Assembly (NCBI RefSeq): GCF_021032705.1
Contig: NZ_JAHVXI010000001.1
Span: 682,001 to 746,000 of the forward strand
From: Psychroserpens luteolus
GTDB taxonomy: Bacteria; Bacteroidota; Bacteroidia; Flavobacteriales; Flavobacteriaceae
Direction: 5' to 3'
Length of the DNA stretch: 64,000 nucleotides
Positions 35,861-45,464 of this stretch are shown here, piece after piece. The notes beneath the pieces were generated by a model. It was not told the DNA's origin. It saw only the letters and a list, made by a program, of their open reading frames with translations, and did not search any database. Each line of letters begins with the position of its first letter. Position 1 is the stretch's first letter. The translations under genes were made by a program, and so were the position numbers.

Positions 35861-35890
35861 GTGAGATGCTGAAACAAGTTCAGCATGACA
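35861..35890. repeat. REP-like palindromic element after atpG
   Basis: ATGCTGAA (35866-35873) and TTCAGCAT (35879-35886) flank ACAAG, within GTGAG ... GACA. I recall this GAGATNCTGAAAC ... TTCAGNATGAC style of element as dispersed in many flavobacterial intergenic regions. Only this clear copy is present here. Confidence 0.5.
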
Positions 35891-35898
35891 AAAAATTA

Positions 35899-36759
35899 TT
35901 AATTATTTAGTGCTTCTGCACCACCAACAATTTCTAAGATTTCGTTAGTAATCGCAGCTTGACGTGCTTTGTTATACGTTAATTTTAACTGATCTCTTAA
36001 TTCTGTCGCGTTATCAGTTGCTTTGTGCATTGCTGTCATACGTGCACCATGCTCTGAAGCAAAACTGTCTCTAACCGACTTATACAATTGTGTTTTTAAT
36101 GATTTAGGTATAAGTTGTTCAACGATTTCCACTTTTGACGGTTCAAAAATATAATCAACGTTGGTATTTGCCTCACCTTCTATTGGTACAATTGGTAAAA
36201 ACTGCTCTGTCATTACAATTTGCGTAGCAGCATTTTTAAATTTATTGTAAACGATTTCAATTTTGTCAAAATCACCTGCAACAAACTTGTCCATTAACAT
36301 CTGAGCAATTTCTGCAATATTATCAAAAGTTAAATCGTCATAGACTTCACTTTTATTAGCAATAACATTGTTAGTTTTTTTAAATGCATCATTAGCCTTT
36401 TTACCTATAGCCAAATAAGACACCTCTTGATTTGCATAAGTATCATTAGTAAGGTTTGTAACTTCCTTAATAATGTTAGAGTTAAAAGCACCTGCTAGAC
36501 CTCTATTAGAGGTCACCGCTACAATTAATACTTTTTTAACTTCGCGTTGTGATGCAAATTTACTTCCTGAGTCTCCATCTAAAGTAGCGCTTAAGCTTTG
36601 TAAAAGCTCTGTCAATTTATCTGAATAAGGACGCATTGCTGTAATAGCATCTTGTGCTTTCTTCAATTTTGCAGCAGATACCATTTTCATAGCACTTGTG
36701 ATCTGCATCGTTGAAGACACTGAAGATATTCTATTACGTATTTCTTTTAGATTCGCCAT
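35899..36759 (-). CDS. atpG: ATP synthase F1 gamma subunit
   Basis: A 286-residue gamma subunit, the central rotor stalk of F1. The N-terminus (MANLKEIRNRISSVSSTMQITSAMKMVSAAKLKKAQ) and C-terminus (ASEHGARMTAMHKATDNATELRDQLKLTYNKARQAAITNEILEIVGGAEAL) are the conserved coiled-coil parts. It is the last gene of the atp operon. The beta (atpD) and epsilon (atpC) genes do not follow, as they would in most bacteria. Confidence 0.96.
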   Translation of the reverse strand: MANLKEIRNRISSVSSTMQITSAMKMVSAAKLKKAQDAITAMRPYSDKLTELLQSLSATLDGDSGSKFASQREVKKVLIVAVTSNRGLAGAFNSNIIKEVTNLTNDTYANQEVSYLAIGKKANDAFKKTNNVIANKSEVYDDLTFDNIAEIAQMLMDKFVAGDFDKIEIVYNKFKNAATQIVMTEQFLPIVPIEGEANTNVDYIFEPSKVEIVEQLIPKSLKTQLYKSVRDSFASEHGARMTAMHKATDNATELRDQLKLTYNKARQAAITNEILEIVGGAEALNN

Positions 36760-36810
36760 ATTTTAAAATATGAAAACATCCTACGCTCAAATTGAACGTA
36801 GGACTATTAA

Positions 36811-38391
36811 TTATGCTCTATATTTAGCTGATAAGTCACTTGCTACAGTTGTTAATGTATCTGTAACCTCATCAGTTAATTTTCCTGCTTTCAAAGTGCT
36901 TAATACATCTTCATGCTTAGCTCTTAAGAATTCAATGAAATCTCTTTCAAATTCTTTTACCTTATTTACAGGAACGTCTTTTAATAAGTTTTTAGATCCA
37001 GCATAAATGATTGCTACTTGATCTTCAACAGTAAACGGATCGTTTTGTGCTTGTTTTAAGATCTCAACATTACGCTTACCTTTTTCAATTACATTCAATG
37101 TCACAGCATCTAAATCTGATCCAAACTTAGCAAACGCTTCTAATTCACGGAACTGAGCTTGATCAAGTTTTAATGTACCTGATACTTTTTTCATCGATTT
37201 GATCTGAGCGTTACCACCAACACGAGATACCGAAATACCTACATTAATTGCTGGACGAACACCAGAGTTAAATAAATCTCCATCTAAGAAGATTTGCCCA
37301 TCTGTAATAGAAATTACGTTAGTTGGGATATATGCAGAAACGTCACCCGCTTGAGTTTCAATGATTGGCAATGCCGTTAAAGAACCACCACCTTTTACGA
37401 TTGGTTTTAATGCCTCAGGAAGGTCATTCATTTCTTTTGCAATCGCATCATCATTAATCACTTTCGCAGAACGCTCTAATAATCTTGAGTGTAAGTAGAA
37501 AACGTCACCAGGATACGCCTCACGTCCTGGAGGACGACGTAATAATAAAGATACCTCACGATACGCAACCGCTTGCTTTGATAAATCATCAAATACAATT
37601 AAAGCAGGACGACCAGTATCTCTAAAATACTCACCAATAGATGCTCCAGTCATTGGCGCATAAACTTGCATTGCAGCAGGATCTGATGCATTAGCAGCTA
37701 CTATTGTTGTGTATGCTAAAGCTCCTTTTTCTTCTAAAGTCTTAGCAATGTTTGCTACTGTTGAGGCTTTTTGCCCAACAGCAACATATATACAATATAC
37801 AGGATTTCCTGCATCGTAAAATTCTTTTTGATTTAAGATCGCATCGATACAAACCGTAGTTTTACCTGTTTGACGGTCACCAATTACCAACTCACGTTGA
37901 CCTCTACCTACTGGAATCATAGCATCAATCGCTTTAATACCTGTTTGTAATGGTTCAGTTACTGGTTCTCTATAGATAACACCTGGTGCTTTACGCTCTA
38001 AAGGCATTTGGTAAGTTTCGCCAGTGATTGGTCCTTTTCCATCAATAGGGTTTCCTAAAGTATCTACAACACGTCCAACTATACCTTCACCTACATTTAC
38101 AGAGGCGATACGTCCAGTACGTTTTACAGTAGATCCTTCTTTTACTCCTGTAGATCCACCAAGTAATACGATACCCACGTTATCTTCTTCAAGGTTAAGT
38201 ACAATACCTTCTAGTCCTCCTTCGAATTCTACTAATTCTCCGTATTGAGCATTAGCTAATCCGTAGGCACGTACAATACCATCACCTGCAGTTAATACTG
38301 TTCCAACTTCGTCTAATGAAGCACTTGCTTCAAAACCTGAAAGTTGTTGTTTTAAGATTGCTGATATCTCAGCTGGTTTTACTTCTGCCAT
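36811..38391 (-). CDS. atpA: ATP synthase F1 alpha subunit
   Basis: A 526-residue alpha subunit. Walker A is GDRQTGKT, and [16 protein letters not shown] and [25 protein letters not shown] are the standard alpha signatures. With three beta subunits (encoded elsewhere) it forms the catalytic hexamer. It is preceded by atpH (39-bp gap) and followed by atpG (51-bp gap) on the same strand. Confidence 0.97.
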   Translation of the reverse strand: MAEVKPAEISAILKQQLSGFEASASLDEVGTVLTAGDGIVRAYGLANAQYGELVEFEGGLEGIVLNLEEDNVGIVLLGGSTGVKEGSTVKRTGRIASVNVGEGIVGRVVDTLGNPIDGKGPITGETYQMPLERKAPGVIYREPVTEPLQTGIKAIDAMIPVGRGQRELVIGDRQTGKTTVCIDAILNQKEFYDAGNPVYCIYVAVGQKASTVANIAKTLEEKGALAYTTIVAANASDPAAMQVYAPMTGASIGEYFRDTGRPALIVFDDLSKQAVAYREVSLLLRRPPGREAYPGDVFYLHSRLLERSAKVINDDAIAKEMNDLPEALKPIVKGGGSLTALPIIETQAGDVSAYIPTNVISITDGQIFLDGDLFNSGVRPAINVGISVSRVGGNAQIKSMKKVSGTLKLDQAQFRELEAFAKFGSDLDAVTLNVIEKGKRNVEILKQAQNDPFTVEDQVAIIYAGSKNLLKDVPVNKVKEFERDFIEFLRAKHEDVLSTLKAGKLTDEVTDTLTTVASDLSAKYRA

Positions 38392-38430
38392 CTTATTCTA
38401 TTTTGACCCTTCGCTTTACTTAGGGCAAGT

Positions 38431-38967
38431 TTAATTTAATGTAAATTCTCTTTTTAATGTATTTAATTTATTTGCTACGCTAGCATTGTATTGAATATCT
38501 CCAACACGTAAAATGAATCCACCTAAAATAGTTTCATCAATAATATTTTCAACTTCAACATCTTTACCTGTAAGTTCTTTAACCTTAGCTAAAACTTTAA
38601 CTCTCAAGTCGTCAGTTAAAGGTACAGCAGTAGTTACTTTTGCTACTTGTGTTCCTTTTAACTCATCAAACAATCGGTTATAGCTTGCTGCTACATCATT
38701 TAAAAGTGCTAACCTTTTGTTTGAAATTAAGGTGTCAATTAAATTTGTTGTCATACTATCAGATCCTTTAAAAACCTCTAACAGTACTGCTTTTTTATCT
38801 GATGATCTAACTACAGGACTTTGAAGCATATCGCTTAAGTCTTTACTTTCTGCAATAGTAGTTGCGATTAATTTCATATCATTATTAACAGCTTCAGCTG
38901 TATTTTGATCTGATGCTAATCTTAAAACCGCCTTTGCGTAACGTAGTGCTGCTCTTGCTCCTGCCAT
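38431..38967 (-). CDS. atpH: ATP synthase F1 delta subunit
   Basis: A 178-residue delta (OSCP-like) subunit that joins F1 to the peripheral stalk. Typical text: ARAALRYAKAVLRLA at the start and ENIIDETILGGFILRVGDIQYNASVANKL near the end. It starts 5 bp after the atpF stop. Confidence 0.94.
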   Translation of the reverse strand: MAGARAALRYAKAVLRLASDQNTAEAVNNDMKLIATTIAESKDLSDMLQSPVVRSSDKKAVLLEVFKGSDSMTTNLIDTLISNKRLALLNDVAASYNRLFDELKGTQVAKVTTAVPLTDDLRVKVLAKVKELTGKDVEVENIIDETILGGFILRVGDIQYNASVANKLNTLKREFTLN

Positions 38968-38972
38968 TTTTT

Positions 38973-39467
38973 TTAGTTTAATGTTGCTTCACCTAACATA
39001 GACTCAACTAATTCTAATTGTTTGTCTTTGTTTGATAATTCTTGACGCACTACTTTTTCTGCAATTTCTACAGATAATCCAGCTACGTGATTTTTCAATT
39101 CAGCCATTGCAGATTTCTTTTCACTTTCGATAGCTGCTTGAGCTTTCTCAATGATTTTATTTGCTTTCTCTTGAGCTTCTGTCTCGGCATTAGCGATCAT
39201 TTGTTCTTTGATCTCACGTGCTTCTTTTAGCAATGCTTCTCTTTCAAGTCTTGCTTCTTTTAAGATACGCTCATTATCTGCTGTTAAGTTTTCCATCTCT
39301 TTACGAGCATTTTCAGCAGAAGCCAACGCATTTTTAATACCTTCTTCTCTGTCGCTTACCGCTCCAAGAATTGGTTTCCAAGCAAATTTTCTTAAGATTA
39401 AAAGCAAAAACAAAAATGTTATTGCTGTCCAAAATACAAGACCAAATTCTGGTGTAATTAAATCCAT
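38973..39467 (-). CDS. atpF: ATP synthase Fo b subunit
   Basis: A 164-residue peripheral stalk subunit: one N-terminal membrane helix (LVFWTAITFLFLLLILRKFAW), then a long charged coiled coil. The segment WKPILGAVSDREEGIKNALASAENAR is standard for the family. It lies between atpE and atpH. Confidence 0.95.
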   Translation of the reverse strand: MDLITPEFGLVFWTAITFLFLLLILRKFAWKPILGAVSDREEGIKNALASAENARKEMENLTADNERILKEARLEREALLKEAREIKEQMIANAETEAQEKANKIIEKAQAAIESEKKSAMAELKNHVAGLSVEIAEKVVRQELSNKDKQLELVESMLGEATLN

Positions 39468-39544
39468 TTCTTTGTTGTTTTTTAAATAACTTAAATTTTA
39501 AAGACACAGAAGCAACCAACCGTTACTTCTGTGCTTTGATTGTT

Positions 39545-39769
<225 letters not shown>

Positions 39770-39773
39770 TTAA

Positions 39774-40859
39774 TTAATGATGTGCTTCTTCTGTTGCCAT
39801 CCCAAAATAAAGGGCTGACAATATTGTAAATATATATGCTTGTATCGCTGTTACAATAATTTCAATAACTGTAATAAACAATGAGAATGCTACAGATACT
39901 GGAGCTATTGCCACAGACTTGAATACAAATATTAATGACATTAATGCTAAAATAATAACGTGTCCTGCTGTAATGTTTGCGAACAAACGTATCATTAACG
40001 AAATTGGTTTTACAAACATTCCGATAATTTCAATTGGCATTAAAAATATTTTCATAGGTACAGGAACTCCAGGCATCCAGAAAATATGTTTCCAGTAATT
40101 AGAGTTTCCACTTAATGTTGTGATAATAAAGGTAAATACTGCTAATGTACAAGTAAAAGCGATATTTCCACTAAGGTTAGCTCCGTTTAAAATTGGAATT
40201 AACCCAAATATGTTATTGATCCATATAAAGAAAAAGATCGTTAAAAGATATGGCATATATCTTTTGTATTTGTGTTCACCAATCATTGGTTTTCCAATTT
40301 CATCTCTAACAAATACAACAAGAGGCTCTATAAACCCGGCAATTCCAGTAGGAACCCCATCTTTAGATTTTTTATAACTTCTAGCAGCAGTAATAAATAT
40401 GAGCAATAATACAGCTACAGAAACCCACATCATAAACACATTTCTAGTGATTGAGAAATTTAAAGGTCTGTGCGCATTAGTTGGGTGGTGCTCTTCATCA
40501 AAGGCTACAGAGGTTGCATTAGCATCTAGTTGATAGATTTTTTCATGAAGCTTAACAAACTTTCCGCCATTGGCCTCTACTATTTCTTTACCTTGATCAT
40601 CATGATGGAACTTACTTGAAGAAAAAGTAGTTAATCCATTATCAGTCCATAATATAATAGGTAATGATAATGAAACTGGCTTCCCTTTCCAATCCCACAA
40701 GTGAAACTCATGAGCATCTTTGACGTGATGCAAAATCATCTCTTTTGCATTGAACTCTTCATCCTTATTCGGATCACTATCTTCTGATGCATATCCAGCA
40801 AACGAAATTGCTAAAAATAACATCGAAAATAATACGTTTTTAAAAGTGTTTAATATCAT
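39774..40859 (-). CDS. atpB: ATP synthase Fo a subunit with long N-terminal extension
   Basis: About 361 residues. The ATG at 40859 (MILNTFKNVLFSMLFLAISFAGYA) gives a signal-peptide-like start; the open frame runs on to 40910. An extra N-terminal region of about 140 residues with many His and Asp is typical of Bacteroidota a subunits. The membrane core follows, with IRLFANITAGHVIILALMS carrying the essential Arg of the proton channel. It leads the core atp genes. Confidence 0.93.
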   Translation of the reverse strand: MILNTFKNVLFSMLFLAISFAGYASEDSDPNKDEEFNAKEMILHHVKDAHEFHLWDWKGKPVSLSLPIILWTDNGLTTFSSSKFHHDDQGKEIVEANGGKFVKLHEKIYQLDANATSVAFDEEHHPTNAHRPLNFSITRNVFMMWVSVAVLLLIFITAARSYKKSKDGVPTGIAGFIEPLVVFVRDEIGKPMIGEHKYKRYMPYLLTIFFFIWINNIFGLIPILNGANLSGNIAFTCTLAVFTFIITTLSGNSNYWKHIFWMPGVPVPMKIFLMPIEIIGMFVKPISLMIRLFANITAGHVIILALMSLIFVFKSVAIAPVSVAFSLFITVIEIIVTAIQAYIFTILSALYFGMATEEAHH

Positions 40860-40986
40860 CCTGTATTGCTTAAAAATACGCTGCTTTAAATTCGGTGCAA
40901 ATGTACGCACATTATATTAATTGTCAAACAATAATTCAATGATTATTTAATGACTTATTTTAAAGAGGTTCAAGTCTTTGTATTCC

Positions 40987-41385
40987 TTACTTTTTCTGAA
41001 GAATTTTCACTACTGAATAGACTTCAAATGCAAGAAAAATAAAATATGGAATGAAAAAATTAGCGAGATCATAACCTTTTTGTTCTGGTTTAGATAATAT
41101 CCAAGGCAATAAAAACACCATAGTAAGTATCATCTTTACAAGCATTCCAAAAATGAACGTATTGAATACTTCGGTCTTACCTACAGATTCACGATAATTA
41201 ATTAATGTATAAATAATAATAACTGTAACAACATGAAATAAGTAAATATGCCAGAGCGGGAAAAATAAGATAACCTCTCCAGCGAAATGATAATTTAAAT
41301 AACTGTGGACCGCAAATAGCAAACCGCTTAGGGCAATGAGTTGAATAAGAAAGTTTGTTTCTCTCTTTTTAAAAACGTCGTTCAT
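40987..41385 (-). CDS. Four-helix membrane protein beside the atp genes (DUF6168-like)
   Basis: A 132-residue protein with about four membrane helices (for example LIQLIALSGLLFAVHSYLNY and MLVKMILTMVFLLPWIL). Position and shape, between AtpZ-like and atpB, match the small protein I recall as DUF6168 in flavobacteria, where AtpI would stand in other bacteria. Its ATG directly follows the stop of the AtpZ-like gene. A role in ATP synthase assembly is inferred from position. Confidence 0.75.
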   Translation of the reverse strand: MNDVFKKRETNFLIQLIALSGLLFAVHSYLNYHFAGEVILFFPLWHIYLFHVVTVIIIYTLINYRESVGKTEVFNTFIFGMLVKMILTMVFLLPWILSKPEQKGYDLANFFIPYFIFLAFEVYSVVKILQKK

Positions 41386-41670
41386 TTATTTATCTTCTTT
41401 TGAAATTGCAATAATACGTCTTATTATGTAAACAATAGATAGTATTACAGACAACAATGAGCCCGCAAGTGTATATAAATTATGAGTATTAGGATAGTGT
41501 TCATCAAGCTTGTAGCCAATGAATGTCCCAACTGCAATGATAGCAAACATTTGAATTGCTATTCCCGAAAACCGCGCATAGGTGTTAAGCGGTTTGACCT
41601 TTTTCTGGTGGTCTTGTTGGTGTTGTTGGTGTTGTTGGTTTGATTGTTGTTTGTTGTCCTGCTCCTGCAT
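41386..41670 (-). CDS. AtpZ/AtpI-family ATP synthase accessory protein
   Basis: A 94-residue protein with two membrane helices (FSGIAIQMFAIIAVGTFIGYKLDE and LYTLAGSLLSVILSIVYIIRRI), matching the AtpZ family that sits with atpI before atpB. The first 25 residues are Gln/His-rich and lie inside the end of the bactofilin gene in another frame, an 86-bp overlap. No in-frame start between that stretch and KPLNTYARFSG would keep the first helix, so the overlap seems real. Confidence 0.8.
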   Translation of the reverse strand: MQEQDNKQQSNQQHQQHQQDHQKKVKPLNTYARFSGIAIQMFAIIAVGTFIGYKLDEHYPNTHNLYTLAGSLLSVILSIVYIIRRIIAISKEDK

Positions 41671-42046
41671 TACTTGATTCTTTTAGGCTGCCTTTCATAG
41701 AACATGTTGCGTTAAAATTAGCTCCAGGCTCAACGGCCAGTTTACCAACAATAACTTCACCTTCAACATGTGCAGAAGATTTTAAAGACAAGGTATCAGA
41801 AAGCATTAATTTGCCTTTGAATTTTCCTTCAATATCAGCATTGGCACTTTTAAGAGTTCCATTAATGATTCCTGTTTTACCAATAACCACCTTTCCGGGT
41901 GTTTTGATATTTCCTTGAATTGAGCCTTCAATTCTGAAATCGCCTTCGCTAATGATGTCACCTGTGATGACAGTTCCTTTAGCAATCGTGTTCTGTTGTG
42001 AAATTGTTTCTGAAGCCATACGTCCTGTTTTTTTGTCTGAAAACAT
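41585..42046 (-). CDS. Bactofilin (polymer-forming cytoskeletal protein)
   Basis: A 153-residue bactofilin: a short disordered start, the right-handed beta-helix core (TISQQNTIAKGTVITGDIISEGDFRIEGSIQGNIKTPGKVVIGKTG) and a Thr/Pro-rich tail (TTIKPTTPTTPTRPPEKG). It self-assembles without nucleotide into filaments that mark envelope sites. It lies 10 bp after porW and overlaps the AtpZ-like gene by 86 bp, linking the T9SS gene to the atp operon in one string. Confidence 0.9.
   Translation of the reverse strand: MFSDKKTGRMASETISQQNTIAKGTVITGDIISEGDFRIEGSIQGNIKTPGKVVIGKTGIINGTLKSANADIEGKFKGKLMLSDTLSLKSSAHVEGEVIVGKLAVEPGANFNATCSMKGSLKESSNAGAGQQTTIKPTTPTTPTRPPEKGQTA
41614..41640. repeat. Three 9-bp tandem units read in two frames
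   Basis: TTGTTGGTG, TTGTTGGTG and TTGTTGGTT in a row. On the minus strand they encode the His-Gln-Gln repeat of the AtpZ-like protein and the Pro-Thr-Thr repeat of bactofilin at once. Expansion of this repeat changes both proteins without a frameshift. Confidence 0.8.
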
Positions 42047-42056
42047 AGGTCTAAGT

Positions 42057-44615
42057 TTATTGAGATTCTAGGTATTCGTTTAAGTTTTTGTGTCGTTGTA
42101 CAATTTCGTAGTTTGGCGAAGAAATTGAATAGAAATTTCGGTCAATTTTATGTTTACTCTCTTCTAGGATTTCAGCAAAACCTGAAGCTCCTTGAGCGCT
42201 AGTTAGTCCATGAACTACAACAAAAAGTGTATTAGTATCATAGACATCAATAGAGGTCGATAAATCAAAATAGTTGATTTTGGAAATAGCTTCGTTAAGC
42301 TCTTTTACAAAGTCTTCTATTTGATCTTTCTCATTAATATTGAAAGGGTATAGTACATTAAAGTGTTTCGCGGTATCATTACTCACAAATTCTTTTTTTG
42401 CTAGAATAGGAATCACTGTCTTCATAATCTCTTGCGCTTGTTTTCCTTCTTCTGAATTTGGATACGTAAGGGCAATAAAATTAACCCCTTTTTTATAGGC
42501 TTCGAATCCATTTAATCGACCATTGGCCGAAGCTTTTAAAATTTCAAATTTAGGTACCATTGGGTCACCTTCAAACTCGGTAATATATTGATCTGCTTTT
42601 GAAATAACCTCAGCATATTCTTGATTACCAAATTTACCAAATAAGCCTTCATAGAGACTCTCTGGGCTATTTTCATCTTTAGCAAATTCTGAGCGTGGGT
42701 TTAATAATATTTTTGCATATCGAGAATCAGGATAATTACTAACAATATCTGCTTTCATCGCATTAGCTTTTCCACTTAATCCTAATTCGGTATAAATCTT
42801 TTGTAAATTATATTTAGACGGTAATATGAGACGCTCTTCTGGATTGTTTTGTAATAGGGTTTCTAATTTACCCATTGCTAATTCATACTCTTTGAATTTT
42901 TCCTTATAAATCACTCCTAATTGGTAGTAAGCATAATTGCGGTTTTTTGCTAAGCTATCAATAACTTTTTGATCTGTAGGGATTTTAGAAATGTAAAATT
43001 CTGGATCAAATCGTTCATCTTCCGACGTATTTGCTGCAAGGTCATTAGCTCCTGGTGTAGCTCCTGGTCTAGATTTAGAATCGGATAGTCTCCAGTTATC
43101 TTTTAATTCTCTATCTCCCCAAACTTTAATAAATTCATTTTTACCAAAAGCAACGGTTGTTGAGTTATAAAAATAAAACTCTTGCTTTTGTGCATTATTT
43201 GCTGTTGGATCTGCTCTTTGTGATTTTCCAGATTTTGTATTAGTTGTTACTGAGCCAGCGTTGACAGATTTACGACGTTCTTCGGCCTCGGCCTTTTCTT
43301 TTTCTGCTTCGGCTATTGCTTTCTGTTCTTCAGTATATGTTGTGAAATATGTCAATCGGTCATCATCAGACATATTAACCAGTCTTAAAATACTATCGTG
43401 AGATTGTGCAATATCCTCATAGTAAATGACATCTTCTAAGTTTTCTCGCTTACGTTTAACAACACGATAAGGTTTTGAGTTAAGCTTCATGTTGGTCATA
43501 GTACTATCATAATAAGCACCTGCCATTTTGTATTGGGCATCATCAAAACTCATATCTCCAAGGGTTGCATAATCTCTAGACATAAGTTCTTTATCTCCAA
43601 GATTTGTACGTAATGACTTATTATAGTATGCAACGGCTAAAGAATCACTTTGATTTGCTCTATGGAATTCGGCAATTCGATAGTAAATCTTATCTAAGAA
43701 TGGGCGATTTTCCCTGTCTTCTTCAAGTGTTGTTAAATACTCAAGAAACTCAATCTTATTACCACTATCCATATCAAAATTATAGGATTTAGTTAAATGT
43801 GCATTGATATAGTATGGTCTTGGTATTTTACGGTGCATATCAATCACTTTATCAAAAGCAATATTGGCACTGTCTTTCTTGCCAAATTCATTGTAAAGTT
43901 GCCCAATGATATAATTAAAACGTGCTTTTTCTTTATTCTTCTTAGTGAATTCGGCCGCTATTCCTAATTCAACCAAAGCACTATCTTTAGATTTTACATT
44001 GATATAAGCTTGAGCGAGCATTGATGTTGCATCTGCCAAGTCCTGATCTTCTAGCTGTTCTTGCTCTAAAAGGCGTTTTAAATTTTTTATAGCCAGTTCA
44101 TTATTCTCCATTCTAATATTGGCCTTTTCTCTCCAAACTTTAGCTGTGTTGATTTTATCACTCGCTGGGTATTTATACAGAATGTAATTAAAAGCCTCAA
44201 GTGAAGGCACAAAACGTTGATCGAAATAACGGGCTTGACCTAATAAAAGGTAGGCTTCATCAATTTGAGGGTTGTATTCTTTCCCTTTGATGTTCATGCC
44301 GTGTTTTTGAACCGCTTTAATGGCTTTTTCCTCAGCACGTTCAAAATCTTGGTTTTTAGATTGACCAGGCAAGATAATCTCTTCAGAGAGTTGCATGCGT
44401 TCTATTGGTAATAATTCCCAATAGTTATCTGTTGCTGCATTATCAACTGTTTCTCTTCCTTTCTCTAATGCAATATTTCCGTTGTAAAGAATATTATACT
44501 TTGTCCCTAGAGCATGAAAATTTCGGTTAATAAACGTGTCTTTTTTACGCGAACAACTTGTGATAAAAAGTGTCACGCAAAACAGTGATATAATAACTTT
44601 AAAAGATGTATTCAA
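42057..44615 (-). CDS. porW: T9SS/gliding lipoprotein PorW (SprE)
   Basis: An 852-residue lipoprotein with lipobox LFITSC and long stretches of TPR-like helices. The start of the mature part (SRKKDTFINRNFHALGTKYNILYNG) is typical of PorW/SprE, which is needed for type IX secretion and gliding and joins PorK/N to the translocon. The start codon is TTG at 44615; no ATG is available near the signal peptide. It is followed at 10 bp by bactofilin and then the ATP synthase genes, an order I recall from other flavobacteria. It would support export of the two proteases at 551-7708. Confidence 0.87.
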   Translation of the reverse strand: MNTSFKVIISLFCVTLFITSCSRKKDTFINRNFHALGTKYNILYNGNIALEKGRETVDNAATDNYWELLPIERMQLSEEIILPGQSKNQDFERAEEKAIKAVQKHGMNIKGKEYNPQIDEAYLLLGQARYFDQRFVPSLEAFNYILYKYPASDKINTAKVWREKANIRMENNELAIKNLKRLLEQEQLEDQDLADATSMLAQAYINVKSKDSALVELGIAAEFTKKNKEKARFNYIIGQLYNEFGKKDSANIAFDKVIDMHRKIPRPYYINAHLTKSYNFDMDSGNKIEFLEYLTTLEEDRENRPFLDKIYYRIAEFHRANQSDSLAVAYYNKSLRTNLGDKELMSRDYATLGDMSFDDAQYKMAGAYYDSTMTNMKLNSKPYRVVKRKRENLEDVIYYEDIAQSHDSILRLVNMSDDDRLTYFTTYTEEQKAIAEAEKEKAEAEERRKSVNAGSVTTNTKSGKSQRADPTANNAQKQEFYFYNSTTVAFGKNEFIKVWGDRELKDNWRLSDSKSRPGATPGANDLAANTSEDERFDPEFYISKIPTDQKVIDSLAKNRNYAYYQLGVIYKEKFKEYELAMGKLETLLQNNPEERLILPSKYNLQKIYTELGLSGKANAMKADIVSNYPDSRYAKILLNPRSEFAKDENSPESLYEGLFGKFGNQEYAEVISKADQYITEFEGDPMVPKFEILKASANGRLNGFEAYKKGVNFIALTYPNSEEGKQAQEIMKTVIPILAKKEFVSNDTAKHFNVLYPFNINEKDQIEDFVKELNEAISKINYFDLSTSIDVYDTNTLFVVVHGLTSAQGASGFAEILEESKHKIDRNFYSISSPNYEIVQRHKNLNEYLESQ

Positions 44616-44740
44616 GTGGTTTAGTTTTTTGTAAATACTATAACTAAAATCGCTTGCATATATTATGCAATGCTGTAAAAATAAGCATCTTTTTGAATTA
44701 TCACCGAAAAATGGTCGGTTTTTAGACGTATAGTAAGGTC

Positions 44741-45448
44741 TTAAACCTGCTCAGATCCTGAAAAATGTGCTTCCAATTCTTTAAGCGTTGCTTCATTGGT
44801 TTCGAGATCTTTAACCACTTCTCCTTTTTCAAGCACTACAATACGTTCGCAAACATCGGTAACATGCATTAAATCATGGCTAGACACAAGAACGGTAACG
44901 CCTTGCTTTTCTGCTAAATCTTTAATAATCCCTTTGAGTCGTATTTGTGTTGTTGGGTCAAGATTTGCAAATGGCTCATCCAAAATAATCACATCGGGAC
45001 TACCAATAAGTGCAGCAACAATCCCAGCTTTTTTCTGATTCCCCTTACTAAGATCCCTAAGGTATTTTTTCTGGCCTAATATTTCACCATGAAAAAAATC
45101 TTCAAACTGAGCAACTAAGCTATCTACGTCGGCTTTGTTTTCTCCACGAAGCTCACCAATAAAGTAAAAGTATTCTTCAGGGGTTAAATATCCAATTAAG
45201 AAACTCTCATCAATAAAAGCTGATGTAAATGGCTTCCAATCTTCACTTTGGTCTACAACAACGCTATTATTAGTGATGTTTCCAGTCGTTGGTTTTATGA
45301 GGTCTAATAATAAACTAAAGTAAGTGGTTTTTCCTGCTCCATTATTTCCTACTAGCCCGAAACTTTGCCCTTTCGGAATCCCTAGTTCATCAATTTTTAA
45401 AACACGTTTTCCACTATATGCTTTTGAAAGGTCTTTTGTATGTATCAT
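44741..45448 (-). CDS. ABC transporter ATP-binding protein
   Basis: A 235-residue ATPase: Walker A GNNGAGKT (34-41), signature-like LSKGNQKKAG and Walker B VIILDEPFANLD. This is the NatA/CcmA-type exporter ATPase. It is preceded by a DUF5687 membrane protein with a 16-bp gap, so the pair is probably one exporter acting at the inner membrane. The substrate is unknown. Confidence 0.88.
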   Translation of the reverse strand: MIHTKDLSKAYSGKRVLKIDELGIPKGQSFGLVGNNGAGKTTYFSLLLDLIKPTTGNITNNSVVVDQSEDWKPFTSAFIDESFLIGYLTPEEYFYFIGELRGENKADVDSLVAQFEDFFHGEILGQKKYLRDLSKGNQKKAGIVAALIGSPDVIILDEPFANLDPTTQIRLKGIIKDLAEKQGVTVLVSSHDLMHVTDVCERIVVLEKGEVVKDLETNEATLKELEAHFSGSEQV

Positions 45449-45464
45449 AATGTTTTATATCGTA

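Noticed and set aside
44702-44726. ACCGA / TCGGT hairpin as terminator of the ABC ATPase gene
   Set aside because: The T run is on the plus strand only, while the adjacent genes read on the minus strand; the stem is only 5 bp.
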